From NCBI GenBank assembly GCA_030272155.1, contig CP126193.1, positions 1,488,001 to 1,552,000 of the forward strand: DNA of 64,000 bases. Direction: 5' to 3'. Source of the stretch: Tetradesmus obliquus. Taxonomy: Eukaryota; Chlorophyta; Chlorophyceae; Sphaeropleales; Scenedesmaceae. The translations under genes were made by a program, and so were the position numbers. The notes beneath the pieces were generated by a model. The model ran no database searches, had not been told where the DNA came from, and worked only from the letters and a program-made list of their open reading frames with translations. Below, piece after piece: positions 11,196-22,383 of the stretch (position 1 is the stretch's first letter; each line of letters begins with the position of its first letter).

Positions 11196-11269
11196 TCCAG
11201 GCACTGGCGTTTTAAACGCGTTTAGAAACGAAACGTTTCGTTTCAAACGAAACGTTTCGTGCAACTATG
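11196..11269 (+). mobile_element. orphan right end of the same hAT family
   Basis: These 74 bp are identical to the last 74 bp of the complete element (10158-10231), including GTTTTAAACGC, the CGAAACGTTTCG palindrome and the terminal CGTGCAACTATG. No matching left end is present between the lipase exon and this point, and the GATTCCCC duplication is absent, so it is a truncated or partial copy in the same orientation as the full element. Perfect identity implies it is recent. Confidence 0.85.
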
Positions 11270-11524
11270 AAAAAAACCACTCCTACCGCTACCTACATGC
11301 AGCAACTCCACCAGATGGCTACACTGTCGCCACAAGTAAGGGCACCACCACAGCCCCAGGTAGCTGCCCAGACACGTAATGCATTTGACAACGGCTGATG
11401 TGAGAACAGCAATGCGAATGCAAGCACATTGCTGCTCCCTACGCGCAGCAGACACAAACCAAATAAAGTACACTGCCCAGACACATGGGCCATGTGGCAT
11501 GGCACACGTTGCCTTAACATTCGA

Positions 11525-11632
11525 CTACCCTCCGGACTTGTGGTAAAAGTGCTAAAAGTCGGCTAAAAGTCCCAGGGCGCCGACCTTCAAATCCTTGGGT
11601 CGCAGGCTCGACCCCCGGCGCCCTCGCTTGCT
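11525..11632 (+). repeat. tRNA-derived SINE-like fragment (candidate)
   Basis: The stretch ends with GGGTCGCAGGCTCGACCCCC, which resembles the tRNA T-arm and internal B box, flanked by complementary GGGCGCC (11576-11582) and GGCGCCC (about 11617-11623). Upstream GTGGTAAAAGTGCTAAAAG resembles a degenerate A box. It cannot be folded into a standard tRNA because the anticodon arm is not convincing, so a tRNA-derived SINE head or tRNA pseudogene is more likely. No second copy in the window supports it. Confidence 0.35.
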
Positions 11633-12179
11633 TGTCGCTTTCAGTTGTCCACGTCAGATGAAATTACTACTGAAAACTTGTTCGCAGTAAACTTCCGTAG
11701 TAAGCTTGTCATACCCGGAAATCCTGCGCGACTGTTTTGTGCAGCGAACGCGCGCCAGAGGGCCATTTCTGTCCTTTTAAACGACGCCAATCACTCGAAC
11801 TTTCCTGGAGCTATTATTTGGGCGATTAAACTCAACATTGTTCGGAGTTGCTGATGCGTGGGGCCAGCCTAGGGCCGTTTTCCCCTCCTCGACACGGAAC
11901 AGAAATTCCGTGATTCTGTTGCAGCTGAGGCACGGAAGCATTTGTAGCATGAAGTAATGCCGGAGGAAGTGCCAGCTAGCTTGCGCAGGCACGGAAGGCC
12001 GCTGCAAGTGCTGCATCGAGGACTGGATCTGCCGATGTCGACACAGAAAAGGCGAGTCCGCCTGGCATATCACCCAGTAGCTATTGCGTGACTTTTATTG
12101 GCTGGTGTGCTTCATGCAGCAGCAGGCGCACTTGAAGCAGGTGCACCAGCTGCTGCAGCAGCAGCAAGTGGAATTGCAG

Positions 12180-12330
12180 CAGACTGCACCCAGTGCCACT
12201 GCCAGGCTGGCAGCAGCAGGTGCACTGGCAGCAGGTGCGCTGGCAGCAGACTGCACTGGCAGCAGACTGCACTGGCAGCAGCAGGTGCACTGATACATGC
12301 ACTGGCAGCAGACTGCACGGGCAGCTGATT
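12180..12330. repeat. CACTGGCAGCAG tandem array
   Basis: Imperfect repeats of 12-18 bp built on GCACTGGCAGCAGACT and GGCAGCAGCAGGTGCACTG. The array lies in a wider CAG-rich stretch (12110-12380) that is open in several frames on both strands only because of its composition. No gene is claimed. Confidence 0.7.
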
Positions 12331-12494
12331 GCTGTAACTGCGCTGGCAGCACCATGCAGTCGCAGCAGTAGGTGCACCGGCTGCTGGCAGCTGTGTTGTC
12401 CACTGCCTGACCACTTGATTGATCTCTATAGTGCTCTACTATGGTGTGATTCTTTACATTGTTCATGCGCTGCTGTGCTGCGCTGCGGCTGCAG

Positions 12495-12673
12495 GCCAGT
12501 ACTGGAAGTACTGGAGTGCCATCTACCTGCCCTTGGTGTGCGCTGCTGGCAACGAGCTAGCTCTGCAGAACGGAAGCAGCACCAACTAAAGCGACTGCAA
12601 CGGCACCACCAAGGGCATCCCTGGCCCGCCCAGCGCCTACGAAATGCTGCAGCAACGTGGGGTCCATGGATAG
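12495..12673 (+). pseudogene. degenerate exon-like frame, unassigned
   Basis: After a good acceptor (GGCTGCAG, ending 12494) one frame reads protein-like on both sides of a TAA at 12587-12589: QYWKYWSAIYLPLVCAAGNE before it and CNGTTKGIPGPPSAYEMLQQ after it, ending with TAG at 12671. The clean codon usage on both sides suggests a former coding exon with an internal stop. It could be a lost 3' exon of the lipase gene upstream, but I could not confirm this by motif. Confidence 0.3.
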
Positions 12674-15600
12674 TGCAGGGCGCTCTGGTCAGCAAGTTGT
12701 GCGTTCAGAATGCTGCAAGCCGCTCTGCTGATTTTCGTTCGCTGTTCATTACAGTAAATGCAGCTCTTGGTGTACACATGCATAGGCCCCTAATAGCCAA
12801 ACGCGCATTTCAGTGGTTCCTGAATGGACTGAAGCAACCAGAACACATGAACTCATCCACTTCAACTGTTGACAGTGGTTGGCATTTGCTTCATGTTGCA
12901 TTCAAGTGGCGTTTGACATTCAGTCACAGGTTCTTGGCAGCATGATTACACAGCTACAATCGATTGACGGTGTTACACTTAAATGGTGTTTGGATGGTTA
13001 ATGGTTGGAGTGTTGGGGATCATTAAACATAGTTGTGGAGAATGCTTCATTTGGTGCCAGCATTGCTACTGCATCTGCCATTATCATGGTGATAGCTTGA
13101 TTGACAGAGTTGTGCTCACGGCCTGGCAGTTGCATGCTTTTCTCGTTGTTTACAAAAAAGGCATGAAACACCCTGTTTCGAGGTGTTTTGAAAGCTGTGT
13201 GTGCCAAATGCTGGCCGGCTGTCATCAGTGTAAATTTCACAAGGGCTGACTTTTTTCGCTAAAAACTTTTAAGCTAAAAGTATATTTTGCGACGGCTCCA
13301 TATTGTCCATTGTCATAAGGCTTGTGTGTTCTCCCTGGTTTGCTGACACACAGCGGTGGTGATGACATCACAACCAAGACTGGTTTGTCTTTTCAGCTGG
13401 TGAGGGGCAACATCAGCGTAGTCTGAGGGCTTCTTGCTGTGCCCTACATTGGGTGGTGCCACAGCATTGTTAACAGCAGGCATGGTGACTCTGCGTGTTC
13501 CACTTGCAGAGCAGGCCCGGGATGACCAGTATTCCTTGCATGTTGGCTCTCTGCAGGGACTATTGTGGTTTGGGCGGTATCACAAACCGTGGTACGCAGT
13601 ACTAGCTTGACCTACGCGGTTGATGCCACCTTGTGGCTGCTGGTAGCAGTACTTGCGCACGACATGCAGCATCTACAATGCTGCAATAAGCAGGGAGATC
13701 ACTTCGCATGCATTGCTGTTTTGTCAGCATGGTGTGGTTGAGGATGTCCTATACTTGCTTCCTGGTCGCCCAGCAGCCGCTGCTGCAAATCGCAGATTGC
13801 TGCTAGGATATTAGGCCGAATAGTGGCGGTAGTACTGCCTCAATCCTCCGGCTCAGCCGCAGCTTTTCATGCCAGTATATTGTCATACTACGAGTTCTGC
13901 TGCCGCTGCGCCGGACTCCACACAGACAGCTGGTGGACCCAACAGGCCATCGGCGCTCTTGGAGGTTGTTTTTGTTGTCCGCGGTTTTTTGTCCCCAACA
14001 GCCATGCATGTTCTTGGATGCCATTCCGCTTCAGAGCACTTCAACACTTGTGCAGCTGCTGCATGGCGCTAGCTTCCAGACTGAGCACATGCACAGGACG
14101 GAGTGTGCTGCTTGCAAACGTTTGGGTGGCATTTGGTACTGCGATCCACAGATGTTGCCTGTAGCTCAGTATGCAGGTGATGACAGGACAGTGCGTAGGT
14201 GCACTAAGCTGAGGATGCTCCAGCGCAGCTCAGCTTGGCATGCATGTGTTTGTGCTGAAGAGAACAGGGTAAACCTGCTTTGTCAACTGCTCGGTGTTCT
14301 GCATATGTTCTGTGCATATGCTTGCTGTGCGGCTGCTGTGCTGTTCACTTGATCATCACACCAAGCCAACAGCCATGGTTTTTGAATTGCGTGCAGTTTG
14401 CAGATCCTACCTGCTAACTGCTGCTGTTCTCCCTAGTGCCATTGGCTAGGTGCGGCATGCAACAGCTCGTGTCACAATCAGCCATCATGCATTGGTTTGT
14501 GGTGCTGGCCTTTGCACCCAACGTTTACTCACTGGGGGCGCATGGGGTATTGGGCCCAGCGCCCACACCTCTTGCTGGCAACAGGTGCAGCGTGCAGCGC
14601 ACAGCAGGCGTGCCACAGCTTGCTGCAGCTCTTGTGCACTCGCCTGTCGACCAGCCGCTGCCGCCATGTCTGCCGGCGGCTTGCAGCAGCACAGTATTGA
14701 TTTGGTCAACACAGGCACACACAAGGCCTCATTTGCATAATATGCGGCTGAACATCTTGACTGGGTGGGGTTGTGTCTGGCGGAGGTGCAGCCTGCTCAG
14801 CGCCTCTGAGCTGTGGCCTCTACGCTGCCTCAGAGATTTGCGATGGAAGGCGCGATTCTGCCACCCATCCGTCACATAAAACTGTCATTTACAGCATTGT
14901 CACTTGCAAGCTAGTGCGCATCAGCGAGTCGCTTTTATCCAACTAAAGGTATCCGTGTCATCAGGTTGGCTCCCCCAGCCCGGACAACTTGTCCGGTGAT
15001 GATCACCTGTATGGTACCGTACCATACTGTGACAGTATTAATATGGTATATTGATACATTCCTCATTCACAGCGGCATGGGCATGCATCTGCATGTTCAG
15101 CATCATGTTTTGGACGGGCATTACACCACACAGCTGCCTGCTGATCCCTTGTTCGTTTGCCAAGTAAGGCATGACGTCAGCAGTATGAGCAGAGTGACAC
15201 CCGCAGACTGCCGCGGCGGCCATGCATACTACATTTATGTCAAGTCCGGGCAGCGAGTATGGCAATCCCTGCTTTACAGGATGTGTAAAATACGCTTCAC
15301 ACACTCAGGTGACAGTGTTTGGCCCATGCCTGGAAACAATCAGCATGTCTTATGCATGCTCAAGCCTTGTGCTGGGTGTTGGGGTTCAGTGCACGCTGAG
15401 GTATGGTTTACCAGTGCTCAAGGCTGACACAAAGCACAGCCCATGGCGCTGAACATGTAATTCGTAGCTATGTTAACCGGCGTCATCTGATTGCAGACAC
15501 AAGTTGCCATCTTTGTCGGCAGCTGGACAGTCCTCAACAACATTGTTAACCCCGGGGCTAACGATCCGGGATATCCTGATACGAGTACGTGAACTTGCCT

Positions 15601-15916
15601 CAAGCGTGGTTGCTGAGTTCGGATAAAAGTGTCCAAATATTTGTGGCTTAGGATGGCTCTGCCAGGTGCGCGTACTGCAGCTGTGTCTCGTCAGTCTGCA
15701 GCTCTACCAGAATATATGGCGGTCAACCGTCTGATGCAGTGTGTAGTGGTCGAAAAACAACCGTTGTGATCGAACCACGGCAGGCGAAGAGGAACTAGAC
15801 AGCCCTGCTGCCCAGCAACAGGATACGAGCTCACTGCAGTAGCAGCAGCAACAGTAGCAGTCCCCCCCCCCAGCATGCCACACTGCCTTAACACTCGCCT
15901 TTGCTGCTGCACGCAG
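12674..15916. other. 3.2 kb without a supportable gene
   Basis: No exon chain with family signatures was found on either strand. Present are a short perfect hairpin, GTATGGTA-CCG-TACCATAC, at 15009-15027 followed by AT-rich DNA, and isolated AT-rich patches such as 13255-13290. A possible first exon of the LRR gene (ATG at 15653, donor after 15665) lies near the right edge and is the only coding candidate. Confidence 0.5.
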
Positions 15917-18141
15917 GTGGCTCACAAGCACTGCTGCTACAGTCTGCCGCTCTGCCCCTGCTGCTGCAGCACAGCAGCGTGCACGGCGACGTGCAAGCAG
16001 TACTGCAGCTATGCTGCACCAGCAAGGCCATGCGGGCGGCAGTGCTGCAGCACTGCGAGGGCCGGCTAGACGTCAGCTTGCAGCTAAGCAGCCCGCAACA
16101 TGCAGAGCGATTCGCGCAGTGGCTCACGGCATGTGGCCAGCTTGCAGGCACTCTGCGCTGCTGGCCAGCTGAGCAGTTTGCCGGCTATGTATCTGGCGAC
16201 ACTGCAGCAGAGCGGCTGCTCGTGCTGGGGGCTTCCGAGCGCATTGTTACTGCAGCGCTGGTGAAGCGGCAGGCAGAGCACCAGCTACAGCAGCAGCAGC
16301 AGCAGCAGCAGCAAGGAGGGCAGCAGGGTGGGCTGCAGCTGAGCTCGCTCACATGGCACTGCGCAGGCAGCAGCAGAGCAGCGGCGCAGCTGCTGCAGGT
16401 GCTGCCCAGGCACAAGCTGCTGCAGCTGGCGCTGGTTCAAGAGGATGCGCTTGAGCAGGATCAGGAGCAGGAGCCAAGCAGCGCAGCAAGCATTCCTGCA
16501 GACAGCATCGCAGCCTTCAGCAAGCTTCAGTCCCTCGCTGTCAGAGCAGCAATCAGTGCCGAGCAGCTACAGCACGCGCTGCCTGCGTTGACGGCGCTGA
16601 CGCACCTGTGCTTCAAGGCGTCAGGCAGCGACAGATGCAGCAGGGAGCAGTTTGTGCTGCTGCAGCAGGCACTGCCTTTGCAGCTGATCCACCTCTCCCT
16701 TGAGGTGGTGCTGCAGAGGCATGTGCAGCCGCCGCCGCTGCAGCTATCCCACCTATCGCAGCTCACCAGCTTGGAAACCCTGCTGATCGAGCAAAGCTCA
16801 CAGCTGCCGCCGCAGCTGCTGCGGCTGCAGTGCAGCAAGTGCAGCGATGTGCAGCCGCTGCTGCAGTGCAAGCAGCTGCAGCAGCTCGACCTGTTCTGCT
16901 GTGTGGCAGGGCAGCAGGAGCTGCGCCGGCTCAGCAGGCTGACTGGCCTCACCCACCTTGGCTTGAGCTATGTGGAGCACATGTACATCGGCTGTGCTAA
17001 TGATGCAGCAGCTGCCTGGCCTATGCTGGCTGGCTGTATCAGGTCGCTAAACATCCATGGCTTAGATCCTGGAGGACTTACAGCTGCGTCATTCCAGCAG
17101 ATCAAGCATCTGACAAAGCTCACGCAACTGTCGATCCAAGTGTCAGATGACCATGATGGAGAGGACAGCGCTGCCCTGCCGGTGACGCCTGCGCAGTGTG
17201 CGGAGGTGCTTGCAGCATTGTCAGCGCTGCAAACGCTGGAGCTGAGCCTAGACCCGGGGCGCCACCTGCTGCTGCATCCGGGAGCAGCACAAGAGGGCGC
17301 GGACGCGGAAGCAGCAGCAGCAGGAGCAGCAGGTGATGCTGCACAGGGAGAAGAGGAGCAAGCTGGGGAAATGCAGGCAGCGGCGGGCGCTGCAGGTGCT
17401 GCCCTGCCCCACCATGCTGCTGCGGCGGCGGCGCCGCCGCCTGCAGAGGGGCTGCAGCAGCAGGAAGGAGCTCTGCCTGCTGCCCAGGCTCCAGCTGCGA
17501 TGCTGGGTCTCGCGCTGCTACAGCAGCAACAGCAGATGCAGCACCAGCTGCTGCAGCAGCAACAGCAGCTGCAGCAGGAGCTGCTGATGATGATGCAGCA
17601 ACAGCAGGCGCCGCCGCAGCTACAGCAGATGGTTCAGGCTGTCCTGGCGCCGCAAATCTTGCTGCAAGCGCAGCAGCAGCAGCAGCAGCAAGCTGCGCAC
17701 GCTGCATCCCCCGACATGCTGCCTGTCACCCGCGTCATCTCCCAGCTGCCTCACCTGCGCAGCTTAGAGCTGCGGGGTTCAGGTCTTAGCCTGGAAGCAG
17801 TTGAGCCGCTGACTCAGCTCAATCAGCTCACTCGCCTCACCATGTCTGGCTGCGACTTTGATGAGGCTGCATTCAACAGTTTGGTGCTGAGTTTGAGGGG
17901 GGTGAAGAAGCTGAGCATAGGGGGCAGTGATTTGGTGGGTGATGCGGGGCTAGTGCTGGTGGCTGGGCTGCTGAGTCAGCTGACAGCGCTGAATTTGTGC
18001 GGCTGCAGCCGAGTGAGTGACAGGGGTGTGCTGCAGCTGACGCGGCTGAGGAATTTGAAGCTGCTGCTGGCGGAAGATACAGCAGTGTCGCGGCAGGCGG
18101 TGGCGAGGGTGCGGCTGCTGCTGCGGCGCAACGCGGCCTAG
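15917..18141 (+). CDS. leucine-rich-repeat protein, F-box-like N-terminus, Q/A-rich insertion
   Basis: A single large exon follows an acceptor ending at 15916 (CACGCAG) and stops at 18139-18141, about 740 codons. The exon opens in phase 1, so at least one upstream exon must exist. ATG at 15653 with a donor after 15665 would fit phase but is weak. Residues about 10-60 (DVQAVLQLCCTSKAMRAAVL) resemble the second half of an F-box. LRRs of the AMN1/F-box type occupy the middle (LTHLCFKAS, LQQLDLFCC, LTHLGLSYV) and the C-terminus (LRSLELRGSG, LTRLTMSGCDFD, LTALNLCGCSRVSDRGV). Between them, at about 17280-17700, is a low-complexity Ala/Gln/Glu segment. Likely role: substrate recognition or scaffold (inference). 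A TGTAA polyadenylation candidate is near 18409. Confidence 0.75.
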
Positions 18142-18625
18142 GGCGGCATGGGATGAGCGTGCGACAAAAAAACCACTTTCCGTAAGACGCATGTGCTTAG
18201 CTTCGTGTGTTTCTTGGATTTGCCAACGCAGTGTGGCACATCCCCAACTGTGACATGATGAATGGTTTGTGGTGGGTTGTGTCTGCTTCAATCAAGTTGT
18301 GGCCTGCATGTGTTATGACCTGTCTCAGCGGGCTGCTCCACAGCATCTAATCATCATCATCATCACAGCATCTAATGTGAGATGCCATCTAGGAACTTTT
18401 GTCGGCATCTTGTAAGTTCGTGACCACATCACCCCGCTATGCTTGTGTGGAACCCACGTGCACGTACAGGTCAGGCCAATTGTCAGGCCTGTACAACGTG
18501 CGACAGCTTCGTGCTCATTGGTGGTGAATTTAGGTCAAGAAAGATACTTGAATTTATCATTATATCTATAATTTTTTCGGTATGATTGGCGACAGTGCCT
18601 TGATATAAAACGCTAGAACCCTTGC
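18142..18625. other. 3' flank of the LRR gene up to the CACTA element
   Basis: AT-richer, non-coding. Contains a short TCA microsatellite (18350-18364) and the TGTAA candidate. It ends with TGC at 18623-18625, which is also found just beyond the right end of the CACTA element. Confidence 0.5.
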
Positions 18626-19383
18626 CACTACCCTGGCAACCCCCCTTGTTCACTAAGGGTACCCCCTTAGTGGTGCCGGACTGCCCATGTCACTAAGCCC
18701 TGACCTTAGTGACAAGCCCCTTAGCAGGCCAGACCTCAGTGACACCCTTAGCTGTTGGTGCTGCCACACTGCTAAGCCCCTTAGCAGGGCAGGCCAGCAC
18801 CGCTGGAAAAGCCCCTGTAGCGTGTCTGTTACATTTCAACCGCTGCACAACCATCACTGTGGCGAGGCAGGCATCCCTCACCCGTCCCAAAGTTGTCCCT
18901 AGCTGTCCCTAAATGCTGCAGCTGCATCCCTAAACCTGCTGGAGGCTGCCATGGGCTGCTGCTTGTCCTCGAGGGCCTTTGCATCTGTTGTTTTATTAGT
19001 TGATGGCTAGTGGTGATGGCCATTGCAGGGGCTGCTGTCAGCACCTGCTGCCTGCCTGCCTGGCAGGCAGTGCCTGCTGCTGCTGCTGCCAATGTCATGG
19101 TGTGCTTGCAGCAATATTGCTTCTATCCCCCCACCGGCAGTGTCAGGTGATCAAGAACTTCCGTAAACGCATGCTCCATGCTCGGTTGTCGATGCCTAGC
19201 CCCCATGGCTGTGTGCTGTGGAACTGCCTGTAGCCGCCACTGGCAGTGGCAGCAGTGCTGCTGGTGGCCCTGTTTATGAAGGTGGTGACAGCATCGGGAC
19301 CTTTGTGATCTTTGTAAACGTTATGAAATATGTGTGTTTATGGTTCTTACAGGCAATGTACCGCGGACGGCTGTTGCGGCCAG

Positions 19384-19428
19384 CATGGCCAGTGCGAGCA
19401 TGGCCAGTGCAAGCATGGCCAGTGCTGC
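19384..19428 (+). repeat. 15-bp tandem repeat encoding MASAS
   Basis: Three copies of ATGGCCAGTGCGAGC-type units lie after a possible acceptor (TTCTTACAG, ending about 19352). In one frame this gives MASAS repeats followed by AAASAADPSAST. It lies inside the CACTA element and may be part of captured or decayed coding sequence. Confidence 0.55.
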
Positions 19429-20812
19429 TGCTTCTGCAGCAGACCCAAGTGCCAGCACCAGGTCGCACTCATGTAACACCGCTCGGTTGAACTTGCATTC
19501 AGGAAACGAACAGGCACACTTCGCACGCGCAATGAAATGCGAGGTCCAGTCATAGGTGCCACCTTTCTGACAGGGGGTTCAGCACAGACATTTGACCAGC
19601 ACATGACAGCCCGGACTGTTTTAAAGCCCTTTCAACCGTTCGCTATGTTTTGTTATTTCATAAGTATTATGTTCTTTGCGAATGGGTGATATCCACACCG
19701 CAACCCGTTGCTCGCACATTACTGAGCACAGTCAAAGTCCGCCTTTAGCATCGAGCAGCACGGCATGCAACGTGAAGAGTCATGTCGATTGCTGATGAGA
19801 ACAGCTAAGCCATTAGTTGGGTCGATTCGAGTGATGTATGGCTCAGATCGGTGGGGTTTGACCTGCAGTGCACTCGGTGGCGGGGAACTGCCCTCCGCCT
19901 CGCCCTGCACGATCATCGCCTACTGCGGAGCCTGAACCCACCACAGGCATGATTATGTCTATGTCAGCTCTTGGAGCCGTGTCCGCTGAGGTAAGTGCAG
20001 CAATGGTCTGCAGCACCGTTAGCAGCAACTGCTGGTGCCCTGGCATGCTGTTGCATGCGATGCTGCCTCCGAAACGTACAAGCAGTAAGCGAAAAGTTGA
20101 AAGCTTCGGGTGTAGCTATGTACACATATGCAGCAGCAACATGATCATGTTAAAGGCAGCCAGGCCACATGCTGCAGGACCAGCAGCAGCATGCTGTTCC
20201 AACAGCCAGAGGCACCCTCTGGACTATGTACGCTGCCACCATGGTCATGCGCCGTTTGTTGGTACACAAGCAGTTGCTCCTTTTGACTTGACTGATGATA
20301 TTCGTGCCTTGCAGTTGTGACGTCACGGTTGCCGCCCCTATGCAGCAACTGAGGGCACACAGTGGAACAAGTGACAGCTTTGAGGCAGACCAGCAGTGCT
20401 CTGCCTGTTGTGTCAACCGCATGGCAGCTGATACCATACAGGTGAGCTTGACCTGAGTGGGTGGACCCAGCCGCTACCCTTGCTGTTGTTGCTGACAATT
20501 GCAATGCTGTAGGTGGATGTCAGCATAGGCAAAACGAGCACCGCACAGCTGCACTGTTGTGTGCACATGTAATAGTGTTGGCATGCACTGCAGCTTCAGA
20601 CGAAACGACAGAGGCCAGATGCTCCTTGATCATTGTACTGACACTAGCTCTGTTCCTGATTTGCATATCTGCAGTGTTATGAATGTATCGGTACTGGAAG
20701 GCGCATGCAAGCAGATAAAGCAGAGAAACACCTCCCACCCACCCACCCACCCACGCAAATGGTTACACTGCGCACTTTTTGTAATGATGTATGTTCTGCT
20801 GCTGTGTTGCAG

Positions 20813-21102
20813 ATCCTGCGCGCTGGCACCCTCAAGGACAAGTTGCGACTGCAGGCTCCTTCACTGTGTCAAACACCCTGCCAGGCCTCAACAGCGTGAG
20901 CAACCTCTTCCATGCCCACAACGAGCAGATGCAGCGGTCGCAGGTGGCCAACTTGCTGTGCGCTGGGAAAACCCTGGCTGGCTGGCCCATCACTAGTGTG
21001 ATGCTGCGGGAGCAAGGGCCAGAGTGCTACTCGCCCAACGAGGTGCTGGACAAGTGGAGGCAGATAGAGAAGCAGAGTAGGAAGGGAGGCATTGAGAGCT
21101 AG
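20813..21102 (+). CDS. exon-like frame inside the CACTA element, unrecognised
   Basis: A good acceptor (TGCTGTGTTGCAG, ending 20812) precedes an exon-like piece that stops with TAG at 21100-21102. The frame with VSNLFHAHNEQM, LCAGKTLAGWPITSVMLRE and VLDKWRQIEKQSRKGG is protein-like, while near the start another frame (GTLKDKLRLQAP) is also protein-like, which suggests a frame change and decay. No family was recognised. A separate upstream piece, 19868-19989, ends in a strong donor (GAG|GTAAGT). Together they look like a fragment of a spliced gene carried by the transposon. Confidence 0.35.
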
Positions 21103-22383
21103 TGTTGTGCTAGCAGGCACCGTGTGACACATTTCGGTGTACACCGAGTGATTCTCAGGGTGTACACAGGTTGTGGTCTGTAGTAGGTATCCAGTTGATT
21201 TGGGCGACACTGCTTGCTTCAAGCAAGTTGCACACAGGTTGTATGTTGTCTATCATGCATTACCATGCGCTGTTATACAATCAGACTCGTCAATTTACAA
21301 TCAGCTTTTACATGCGGCTGCAGTATTTGATTGGTATGGGGTTGCTGGTGCCATGATGGTGCTTGGCAAGATCTCTCAGATACGGCGGCCGTGGCCTGCA
21401 ATCCCTCACTCTGGCCATGGTAACGTTTTTGCCAGCTCGCAGTGCATGCTTGCGAGTGCAGAGTGTGCAGGCCTTTGTGCTGTGCAGTTGTTGTCATAGT
21501 ACTGTACGCCTTCCAGTACCAATACATTCATTTCATACCTTTGCTGAACGCTGCTCCCTGAGTGCTGGGTTCCAGGGCAGCACTGCGCAACATGTTGCTT
21601 GCAACAGCGCCATCGCTGCTTGCTTGGTTTGCATGCTAGGTGCTGTCACATTTTTTTGACAGCGACATCTGTTCATTACAGTACTGCTGCATCCTAGTGC
21701 TGCTGTATCACAATGCTGCTGCATCACCTGAGTTGTCACTGACACCAAGTGGCACCTGCTGGTGCTGCTGCTGCTGCAGCTGCATGCACGCTCAGCTGCA
21801 TCCAGCTGCTCACGACGCTGCAGCTTGATCATTATGTGCAGCATCGACGGCGCTGCACAGCGCTGCTAGCATTGCAAACAGCCATATTCGCCTTACTGGC
21901 GCACATGCTAGATGCTGAGCAGGCTGCTAGTCACTGCACCAGAGTCCGGCGCTGCAATCGCCCATGTAACACACCGGAGAGGCCAATACGCTGTGATGTC
22001 AAGGGGCTTCGCAGCAGCACCTACTAAGCCCCTTGTCACGAAGCTGCTAGGCTTAGCCAGCAGCAGTGCTAAGGGGCTTAGTGACAAGGGGCTTCGTACT
22101 GAGGCCCTCGCCAGCCACTAAGGGGGGGCTTAGCAACTAAGCCTGTGCAATCACTAAGATCATACCACCTGATGACTGGCTTAGTAACTAAGGTTAAGGC
22201 TTAGTAAACCAGGGGGGTTGCCAGGGTAGTGTGCAACATGTGACCCTGGTGATCTGGAACCTTGGTGTCTTATGTGCAGCTCGCACAGGTAGCTGCAGCT
22301 GCTAGCAGTACACTCCGTCAAAGCTGAATGCCCATTCGCGTGTTTTATTTCAGGATATATCAGTCGTAATAGAGGTCGCACAC

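Larger units (their letters stand above)
18626..22231. mobile_element. CACTA (En/Spm)-type DNA transposon, 3606 bp, apparently non-autonomous
   Basis: Terminal inverted repeats of 32 bp with two mismatches (18626-18657 and 22200-22231) begin CACTACCCTGGCAACCCCCC. The flanking TGC at 18623-18625 and 22232-22234 is a 3-bp target-site duplication, as expected for CACTA elements. Subterminal DNA on both sides (to about 18790 left, from about 22010 right) is packed with CACTAAG, CTTAGTG and CCCCTTAG in both orientations, typical transposase-binding arrays. I see no Transposase_21/TNPD-like frame inside. The interior holds exon-like pieces (19868-19989, 20813-21102) that may be captured host sequence. 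The right end is 152 bp upstream of the GNAT start codon. Confidence 0.85.

Noticed and set aside
17120-17707. Long minus-strand open frame opposite the LRR gene, rich in Ala
   Set aside because: It is the complement of CAG/CTG-rich coding sequence. GCT/GCA triplets stay open in most frames, and no family motif or splice structure supports it.
18626-22231. Reading the 3.6-kb inverted-repeat element as an LTR retroelement
   Set aside because: The ends are inverted, not direct, begin CACTA, and have a 3-bp target duplication. No LTR, primer-binding site or reverse transcriptase was seen.
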